DNA from: Apus apus | Taxonomy: Eukaryota > Chordata > Aves > Apodiformes > Apodidae | Direction: 5' to 3' | DNA: 64,000 bases | Assembly: GCF_020740795.1 (NCBI RefSeq) | Contig: NC_067301.1 | Span: 6,014,001 to 6,078,000, forward strand | In this document: piece by piece, positions 55,601-64,000 of the stretch | Layout of the letters: each line of letters begins with the position of its first letter | How positions within the stretch are numbered: position 1 is the stretch's first letter | Notes under the pieces: generated by a model | Databases searched by the model: none | What the model was told of the DNA's origin: nothing | What the model saw: the letters and a program-made list of their open reading frames with translations, nothing else | Program-made: the position numbers and the translations under genes

Positions 55601-58600
55601 CCCAGCAAAATAATTTCATTTCTGGAAGTGTGTCCAAATCTGAGGGGAGCAATAAAGCTTTTTGAATAAAATTATAAAATTTGGTTGCATGCAAGTAACT
55701 GAGAATACTGACTGCCCAGCAGGTGGCTCAGCCACAGCAGGCTTTTAGGTAGTCACTGACTGTGATGCTGCTCAAATGTCCCAGTGGACTGTGTTACTTC
55801 CACTGAAGTTCAAAAAGCATTACAGATTGCACCAGAATTTATAATTGATAAATTACACTTATTACAAAGCCACTTGTGGACCAAGAATAGTCCCACTGAC
55901 CACTAAGGTGGGGTGTATGTTCCCACCTCAGAGCCAGCAGCTGAAGTGAACCACAGAGAATAGGGGGGAAAGAAGGAAGGGCAAGGCCAGCAGAGCAAAG
56001 GATGTGGAACTGCATGTGGTCTCTTACTGGCATCTGATTTTCCTCTTGACCTAGTAAGGAACCTGAATGTTAAGCAGAAAGGCAAGGAAAGGAGACAAGT
56101 TGCAGCAAGGCAGAATAAATGGGTCTGAAGCAACACAGAAGTCAACACAGAAGGGGAAGTTACTGTCAGAATAGTGCACTGAGCTGACTGTAGCAGACAT
56201 ACCTGTTGGCATGACTGCTCTAGCTTTCCCTGAAGGGCTCCTCACTGCAGGAGGTGTCTGGTGTGAAGCATGCATCAGGCTTCTGCAAGGCTGGAACCTT
56301 GGGAGCAGTCAGAGCTGGCAATCTGCAGCTGTCAGGGGTGGTGCTGCTTGCATTTACAAGCATCTTGAGGACCTGAGTGCTAGGGCTTGTAAAGTACAAG
56401 GTGTTTTGACTTGGGAAAGTACAACAGAAACTAGAAACTCTGTACTTTAGAAGCTGTCCTTGCTGGACAGGCTCACCTGCCTGGTTCTGGTCCACATTTT
56501 CACAGGAAGTCAGGTGAAATGAGTAAGCCTGCCATCAGCTGGCTCTTTCCACACAACCATGTCTGCTTTCCTTGTCACAGCAGTCCACACTTGCAGAACC
56601 CCTCCATTTTCCCTGCCAAGTCCTGGGTCTGTACCAAGCAACCTGTAGCCTCCATCTCACTTGGGGAGACTGGGACTTGATCCTTCCCACCTCTGGGTTT
56701 CTGTCAACATTTGGGTGGCAAATGATGTGTAGTTAGAAACCAGTCACTGCTCCTCTTCAGAAATGCACCATTGAACGGGGTCACTGCTGCTCTGTAGAAG
56801 TGGCAGCACAGCATCTATTTTGGGCTTTAACCCTCTCCTTTTGCTCAGGGATTTTAAATTTGGCAACTGCTGCAGAACAAGTGCTGAGCTGACTGGGCAC
56901 CTCTCTCACAGGGGGATGGCACTGGAGTAGCCAGTATATACAGGGGCCCTTTTGCAGATGAAAACTTCAAGCTGAAACACTCTGCTCCTGGGCTGCTCTC
57001 TATGGTGAGTATAAACAGTGACATTACAGGACTGAAAAACTTGTGGTACTTTCTCTGTCCCTTTTTCCTAAGTGTATAAATTAGTTGCCAGACAACAGAA
57101 ATCTCCAGCATTGGATACAAGGTCTGAGAGACCTGCTGTGCAACTACTGGTTGGCTTCTTGTGGGTTAATTTGTTGAGTAACACTCAAGTCCTGATCCTT
57201 CAGCACTTTTGCAGCTGTTTGGAGTGCTGGTGTTTGATCAGCTTTCAGAACAGCTTGATTCTTACAGGTTTGGGGCAGTAGCAAGTGGTGGTGTCCTTTC
57301 TTCCCCAATACTGTTACCAAACACTGACCTCAGCAAGGATGAGACAAAGAGATTTGGGAGTTTCAAAGCCATAGCAGCATCACCATGGTATCTTTTATAA
57401 CAACTTCCTGTTCAACATTGTAGGGAAAACTGCAACCATTGCAGGTTGTCTGGTAGGAACAATACACTGACTTTTGCAGTAGAATGCAAGTGGAGTCAGT
57501 GCTTCAGTGTCCCTATCCACAACTGCTTCTTCACCAGCTCTGTTCAGCTGCCACTTGCTTTGGGCATTTGTCATTGGGAGTAGTTCTTCAGAATGTGGCC
57601 CCAAAAGAGATGTCAGGTCACAGCTAAGCAATCTGTGTCCTGTAGTGTGGGAGAAGGGATCCCACTCTGCAATTACCAACATTATGTCAAAGTGGCCTGG
57701 CCCTGGAGTCATTCTGCTGGGTCAAACCATGGTCCATCTCAGCTGGATCCTTCCAAGCTGGCTAGCAAGGAGTAAAAGCTCCAACGTGGCCTTTTCCCCT
57801 GCAGTTCTGCAGCTGCAACACTTGCCCAGGTCACTTGTCAGCCCAGAAACATGATCTAGTACCTCCTGCTTGTCACAGGAGCTCAAAGTGTGGCAGAGAT
57901 GTGTGAATTAAATTTTAATTCTGCATGACACTGTTCCTGTGAACCCTGTACCAATGTGATTTACCTTATTAACCTGCTCATCAGAAGAGAAACCTTTTTT
58001 TTAATTCTATATTATTTTATGCTCTATTATTCTATATTAATTTTAATATACATTATTTATAACTTTCCAAAGAGCAGAAATCAGTGGTTTGGGTTGGTAG
58101 TGGGGGAGGGGGTCCCTGTCCTTGTCTTGATTCACAAGCTTTTAGTTGGACTTTGTTCTCCCTGGCCCACAGCAGGAGGGAGTGGTAACTCAGCAGATGC
58201 CTGGTTCTTACCAGCTGGCCCTAAACTGCAACAACCAGCTTCTTTTTTTCTGTCCTGGTTCCTGGCTAGAGGGTTTCCCCTGGACAAAACCATCAGTAAG
58301 GACTCCTCACTGAAAATGTGATCCTGATTTTCAGCAGCTTGAGCTAGAGCCCAGATCCCAGCTCAGTCTGGTGCTGAACGTGCACAGACTGGCATGGCCA
58401 GACTAGGTGGCACAGAGGACTCTTCTGTGGATCTTGCTTCTTTTGGTTTGTGGAGCAATAAGCTAATAAGCCAGGCTAGGTGACCTGCATCTGTATTGGG
58501 AAGTCCTCACTGGTACCATTTCCTCTTTGGTCATTCTCAACCCCAGGCAAACAGTGGCCCCAGCACCAATGGCTGCCAGTTCTTCATTACGTGCTCCAAG

Positions 58601-61562
58601 TGTGACTGGTTGGATGGAAAACATGTTGTGTTTGGTGAGTACCTGCAGCAGAGGCTGGCCTGCCAGCTCGGGGATATTAACAGAATCACAGAATCTTGGG
58701 GGTTGGAAGGGACTTCAAAAGATCATCCAGTCCAGCCCTCCTGTCAGAGCAGGGTCACCTGGAGCACATCCCACAGGAACGTGTCCAGGTGGGTTTTGAA
58801 TGTCTCCAGAGAAGGAGACTCCACAGCCTCTCTGGGCAGCCTGTCCCAGGGCTCTGTCACCCTCACATTAAAGAGGTTTTGCCTCACATTTACATGGAAC
58901 CACCTTGCTCCAGTTTGCACCCGTTGCCCCTTGTCCTATCACTGGACATCACTGAGAAGACCCTGGCTCCATCCTCCTGACACTCACCTTTAATGTATTT
59001 ATAAACATTGATGAGGTCACCCCTTAGTCTCCTCCAGGCTAAAGAGACCCAGCTCCCTCAGCCTTTCCTCATCAGGGAGATGTTCCATTCCCTTCATCAT
59101 CTCTGTGGCTCTGCCCTGGACTCTTTCCAGCAGTTCCCTGTCCTTCTGGAACTGAGGGGCCCAGAACTGGACACAATACTCCAGATGTGGCCTCACCAAT
59201 GCAGAATAGAGGGGGAGGAGAACCTCCCTTGACCTACTAACCACCCCCTTTCTAACCCATCCCAGGATGCCATTGGCCTTCTTGGCTACAAGGGCACATT
59301 GCTGGCTCATGGTCACCCTCCCGTCCACCAGGACCCCCAGGTCCCTTTCTCCTACCCTGCTCTCCAGCAGCTCAGCCCCCAACCTGTACTGGTGCATGGG
59401 GTTGTTCTTTCCTAGATGCAAGACTCTGCACTTGCCCCTGTTGGATTTCATCAAGTTCCTCCCCACCCAACTCCCCAGCCTGTCCAGGCCTACATGGGTG
59501 TGGCACAGCTGCTACACCAAACAGCTGCAGCCTGCTTGTTCTCCCCCCTGGCTTGTGCCAGCAGAGGTGTCTGTGCAGCCAGCCACTGTTGATCACTGCT
59601 GAAGCTTGTTTTCCACAGGTTAGCTTTAATCTAGAGCATTTCCTTGATCAGTGAGTCACACAGAAACCCTTGTGCAGGTGCAGAAGGGACAGAGGAGTGA
59701 AGGGATAACTTTCTCCTCCACTGTCAGACAGTAGGACTGAGCTTTCAGCAGAGTTTTTAGACAGTAATTCTCTAAACCCACATCTGCTAACTTGGGTACT
59801 GCCACTTGAGCTGTAGGATCACAGGGCCAGCTTTTAAGCTGGTGTTCTACTTCCTACCTCTGATTTCTGGGTAATGCTGATGTCCATTGACCTTCTAGCA
59901 TCATTACAAAGGTTGTGTTGGTGGACAGTTCATGCTGTATTTTAGCACAGGTGGTGGTGGCAGGTCTCAGAAGCTCACATGTCACCCCTGCAGTGGGAAA
60001 ATGCACCTCCTCTGTTCTGAGTGTGGACAGTGTTTTCAGAACCCATTGTTTCTTTTATCACTGTAGAGATCAGGAACAAGTGCCCAGGAGCTGTACACTG
60101 CACGAGGCTTTTCAGGAGGAACAAAAATGAGTGTACCTGTGATGAGTGGGGGTGAGGAAGGTGGTGACCAACCATACTGAAGAAGATTCATTTTCTCATT
60201 CTAGGTAAAATTGTCGATGGGCTGTTGGTGATGAGAAAAATTGAAGTAAGTTGAATTTGCCTGTTTATCCGTGAATGTCCACGTTGGAAAGTCATGTAGA
60301 GGGTTAACAAGGGTTGTTTTGTTCTCTGCCACTGTCTGTTTTCAGGATACCAGGGAATACCAGGGTTGATATTATTGGTTGTCATCATTATGAAATAGCT
60401 GGAAATCTGTTGAGGCAAAGGCTGTCATAGAAAGTGACTTTGGAAATGCTGTGCTTTCGTTAGTCTGTGAGCATGGATTGTGTTCTTGTGGCTTTATTTG
60501 CAATGCTTTGCCTTTGTTCAGGAAGCTGAATTGAAAGCTGTTCCATCAGCAGCTCAGACAGGAGTGTAGGGCAGATCACTTCTGTGCCATTGCCTGGGAT
60601 TATTCCGTGGATGCTCAATCATCAGTTCTGCTGATCCATGATCAGCATGTTTCAGAAGAAAAATTCAACAAACCTTCTCCGTGGCTTCCAGGAGCTCAGG
60701 GGTGGTGGTTGCTACCAGTGATGTGACTGGGTGTCATGGCAGGATAGTTGATAGTTGTAACAAACACTAGGGTGTTCTTTGAGGCAGACGATGCTCATGG
60801 GCCCACGTGCACCAGGGCCTCTGCCATCAGGGATCTGAAAAGAGGGGAGCAAACAGACCTGGCAACTGTTGTGTATTGAGAGATGGTGGGATGCCAGGAA
60901 CTGCAGCATGAGAGAAGCCATGTGTTGCCAGCCCTCTTCACCAGAAGCACAGCTGGAAGGCAGGGGTGTGCCAGCTTTGTGCCTCACTGCAGCCAGGGGC
61001 GAGGGAAAGGAAATGAGAGACTGATGAAAATCAGCTGAGTCCAGCAGAATGAGAGGTTCAGAGCAAGGGCTGCTTTGTGACTGCCTCCCATTTGGATTCT
61101 CCTTCTGTACAAATCCAAGTTTGCTTTGCTGGTTGCAGCTGTAATGAGTAACTTGAAAGATTCAAGCCAGAGCAGCCTCACGTGACGTGATGCCTGGTGT
61201 GTCTCATGAGGAGCTCTCCAATTTTTGCTCTGTTTCTACCCTCCCATTCAAAGGACCAGAGTCTGGTCTGTATCCCAAACCTCTGTGCACAGGGAGACCT
61301 CACTGACTTACAGTCTGGTCCATGGCCAGAATGCATGACAGTGCTTCTCTGTGAGAGCTGTGTCTAGATTTCCCTGTTCCTGATGCTGCACAAACACTCT
61401 TATCCAGTCTTCAGGTACTTGTCACTCACTGGGTTTGCTGTGCTTTTGCTGTTCTTTTACAAGGTTTACCATTATATATTTGTTTGTCCCCAGAATGTGC
61501 CTACAGGTCCAAATAACAAACCCAAGCTGCCAGTTGTCATCTCTCAGTGTGGGGAAATGTAG
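52667..61562 (+). CDS. PPIH: PPIH, peptidyl-prolyl cis-trans isomerase H (9 exons, complete)
   Basis: Spliceosomal cyclophilin (USA-CYP/CypH) that binds PRPF4 and PRPF3 in the U4/U6.U5 tri-snRNP and catalyses prolyl isomerisation. Exons: 52667-52735, 53615-53679, 54092-54115, 54548-54592, 55007-55049, 56912-57004, 58547-58634, 60205-60245 and 61494-61562. They total 537 nt, or 178 residues, against 177 in human. Motifs are the cyclophilin core [34 protein letters not shown] (Trp of the cyclosporin pocket) and the C-terminus VVISQCGEM. The N-terminus, [14 protein letters not shown] before FFDVS, departs from the conserved sequence because two compensating indels shift the frame. A donor-like GTAAGT at 61581 suggests a spliced 3' UTR ending near 63.3 kb. 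Confidence 0.97.
52737..53605. repeat. G-rich minisatellite in PPIH intron 1
   Basis: Starts at the exon 1 donor. Units of GGGGGTTCAGGGGTCTGTTG type repeat to about 53350, followed by GGGGGGCTGGCAGCAGGGCA and GGGTTCCCGGGGGGCTG units up to exon 2. The coding strand is G-rich, opposite to the upstream array. Confidence 0.95.
58678..59500 (-). mobile_element. CR1 LINE 3' region with ORF2 C-terminus, antisense
   Basis: The longest CR1 copy here, in PPIH intron 7. The + strand begins with AATCACAGAATCTTGGGGGT. On the - strand, 59466-59017 is an uninterrupted 150-codon frame of CR1 ORF2 C-terminal sequence ([45 protein letters not shown]). The reverse-transcriptase core is missing, so the element is 5'-truncated and immobile. 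Confidence 0.95.
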
Positions 61563-63304
61563 AGCAATCAAAGAGATCTGGTAAGTCTCAGTCTTCACAG
61601 GCACCCAGTGCAATTGAGCTGTGGGCTGCTCTGCTCCTCACTTTTCTCTCATTTTCACATTCAAGTCTGCAGAGACTTGACTCAGCTCAGTGAAACACCA
61701 GGAAGTGCCTCTCTTAACAGTGTTAGTTTTCTGCCAGCTCAACTCCCTGAACTGCCTTCTCTCTGAGCCACACGAGGCCCAAAGGCAGCACTGGAGGGAC
61801 AAGTTCTTGCAGCTGCAGTCAAGGGGATGATGGGGCTGTGGGACCTCTCCTTTGGGTGGGGTTAGGCTGCCTTGAAGCCTTGGCTTGAGAAGCCAGTGGA
61901 TGAAAGGGGACTGTGGCAGGAATTCAGCTGGGATTACCCAGGCAGGCTGGGAGTAGGGGCTTTGCTTTGACCTGCAGGTTGGTGAACTCTCTGATTGCCA
62001 GAGAAAGCAGAACATCCGTGTGTTGGGCAAGCAGGGATGAAGCAAACAAGAGGAGAAAGAGAGGACCTGGGTCTCCTTGCTCAGTACAGCCATAAGATTG
62101 CTACCACTGAAGGACCATGGAGTTCTCATGTTACATAGTTTTACCTTTGCTGAAAAAAAATTACCACTGTCCTCATCTCAAGGGAGATGTTTTCAGCATT
62201 TACGTGCTGAAGCTTTAGAAATGAAGCTTGAGAAAGGTTGATGTTGGTTGAACAACCAAGGCTCAAGACAGAGCTCAGGCTAACCTACAATACTCTGTTT
62301 CCATTGGTCTGCCCCCTTCACTATGAAACCACAAGCATTTCAACAGATCTCTAGATTGCATTGTGTCAGGCTGCAGCTTGTAAAAAATCTGCTGTATTAG
62401 CCTTTTGGTTGCTGATTTTTCAAATGCTGGCAGGCAGGCACTCACAAAAGGAAAATCCCCACCAGTTTTGGCCTTCCAGTCCATGATTTCCATAGACATC
62501 TGGAATTGCCCATGCAGATGTGTCCCTGCTTCCTTAATAAAGTCTTTCAGATCTGCAGTACTTTGGACTCTTGGGAGCTCCTCCTGCTTGAAGTGACAAC
62601 GTGGAGTGTCATCTTTCATTTCCCTGCTACTCCTGGTGGCTTTTATGGGCTTTTGAAGAAAGGGACAACTTCGTTGTTAGGCAGAGGGGAAGACCTGTAC
62701 TGATGGGTTGAGTCCCCTTTAGGGGTTGTCTTCAGGCCCAGACTTGTTGATCTTTTCTATTTGAAGGGCATGATATCTGGCCAACATCCAACTTGAGACT
62801 TTCCATTTCTAGGTACCAGGCTGGTGCCATCTTGAGACCAGCCAGGTCTTAGGAACTACCTTTATACTCCCAGCTGCCTGTAGACAAGACATTTGCCTTG
62901 CCCACCTTCAGACAGCTAAATCAGTGAGTTACTTGTCAAGATCCTTTAAATCTGCCTGGAGACACAGGCAGTGTTAGCTTCAAGTGCAGAGGTGGGTGCA
63001 GATGCCCAGCATGGAGGGCCAGGAGGACTCCCAGATTCTCTCGCTCAGGGTTTAGCAAACCTGAAATGGCTGCAGCAGCACCCAGTGTCAGCGTGCACTG
63101 CTGCTGTGGCTGTTCAGCTCTTCAGACCTGTTTCTTCCTTGTTTCAGTGCTTCTTCACCTGTGGTTCAGCCTGCTCTGGCTCCATGCATCTGCAGCTCCA
63201 GCCAGTTCCCCCTGCTGCCCCCGTCCTCTCCAGCCCCGCGCTCCCCACATTCTTCTGAAAGGATTTAATGATTGGCATCTTTTTTGTTCATGTTTTGAAA
63301 TGTA

Positions 63305-63310
63305 AATAAA
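63305..63310 (+). terminator. PPIH: PPIH poly(A) signal
   Basis: AATAAA followed about 20 bp on by a TG-rich tail (ACGTGTGCAGTGCACGTC). With the donor at 61581 and an acceptor TTGTTTCAG near 63147, it fits a terminal non-coding exon. Confidence 0.6.
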
Positions 63311-63329
63311 GAATTTTGTTAAAATACGT

Positions 63330-64000
63330 GTGCAGTGCACGTCAGCTAACGTGCTTGGGAGCAGATGACTCAAGTGAGGAGGGCTGTAGCATCTTTAGCA
63401 AGGTGTGTAATCCCCAGCTGATTCAGTGGGGAACATGTAGTGCCTGTGCTATTGAGGGGTGTTGCTGCTGGGCATTTGCAAAGGGGGAAGGAAGGAGTGA
63501 AAGGAGCATAGCAGAGAACAGAGGGCTTTTTCCCTTTGAGAGGAAGGTTGAAAATTCCCAATGTGGAAGAGAAAACTGGGCCCAAATGACAGCTGTGATA
63601 GAAAGGTGATGGAAAAGAGAAACTCGGCGGCCTCTCCTGCTCAGGAAGCGTGTGCAGATCCCCATGCCCTGTGGGGCTGAGGCAGGAGCTTGGCTCCAGA
63701 GCACTCCAGGGAGCTCAGCCTGCCCACTGCAATGCTGAGGTTTATACATCTGGCTGCAGGCACCCAAATTCACCCTGGTTTTCACGAGGCAAAGCAGCTT
63801 ACTCCTGGGTCGAGGCTCAGCAGCCCTTTCTCAGCCCGATGTATTTACATTATGGTGTATTTACATTAGATACTGTGATCAGCTGGTTGCTCCTCCTGCA
63901 GGGCAGAGCTGCCCAAAATGAACACTGGCAAATCCATTACAACCTCTTGGAAAGCTGTTCCAGTGGCTAATTATGTCCCATTGTGGTTCTCTTAGAAGCT
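63330..64000. other. unassigned right edge
   Basis: No gene or known repeat recognised; open frames of about 100 codons on both strands show no domain. Confidence 0.3.

Noticed and set aside
1-64000. tRNA, rRNA or snRNA genes
   Set aside because: I saw no tRNA A/B box pairs with a cloverleaf, nor rRNA or snRNA sequence; a tRNAscan or Rfam run was not possible, so small RNAs within introns are not excluded.

Overview
This window is nuclear DNA of a bird. It contains spliced vertebrate genes with canonical GT-AG introns, about a dozen CR1 LINE fragments (3' ends of the CCATTCTATGATTCTATG type), avian LTR remnants and GC-rich minisatellites typical of a microchromosome. Maestro heat-like repeat (MROH) sequences, which I know as strongly expanded in songbirds, make a passerine the best guess; that is inference, not proof.

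Layout. (1) 1-2.6 kb: repeat-rich DNA with a recent truncated copy of a DDX19 exon/intron and a 1.3 kb C-rich minisatellite. (2) 2.66-15.57 kb, + strand: complete 12-exon DDX19B (479 codons, mRNA-export DEAD-box helicase). (3) 16.4-21.2 kb, - strand: UBXN10 (ciliary p97/VCP adaptor). Its coding exon is at 17.8-18.7 kb and its likely promoter, with an RFX X-box, is near 21.2 kb behind a minisatellite. (4) 21.9-25.4 kb: a - strand single-exon gene for an acidic, internally repeated protein I do not recognise; it has an X-box and a TATA box, and a segment from its promoter side recurs inverted on its other side. (5) 26.4-36.9 kb: LTR debris, an MROH gene fragment, then a + strand run of 18 phase-compatible exons encoding a USP36/USP42-type domain followed by MROH repeats. 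The catalytic Cys of the USP part is Ser. (6) 37-44.3 kb: CR1 copies, a GC-rich 18/90-bp repeat open in several frames, and a decayed endogenous retrovirus end (env remnant plus LTR). (7) 44.4-49.0 kb, + strand: a short BICRA-family (GLTSCR1-domain) gene of ten compatible exons. (8) 49-52.6 kb: TG-rich and CCTTCC-rich satellites, an LTR fragment and CR1. (9) 52.67-63.3 kb, + strand: complete nine-exon PPIH (snRNP cyclophilin).

DDX19B, BICRA, PPIH and UBXN10 are single-copy housekeeping or ciliary genes. The 21.9-36.9 kb block between them is the accessory, rapidly evolving part and holds the most novel content: a probably inactive USP joined to MROH repeats, and a neighbouring repeat protein whose promoter carries an RFX-type X-box. 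A recurring architectural theme is that three promoters (DDX19B, UBXN10, PPIH) carry minisatellites arranged so that the coding strand is G-rich just downstream of the first exon, and C-rich upstream in two of them.

Coordinates of exons are my own reading from splice sites and reading phase; errors of one or two bases are possible.
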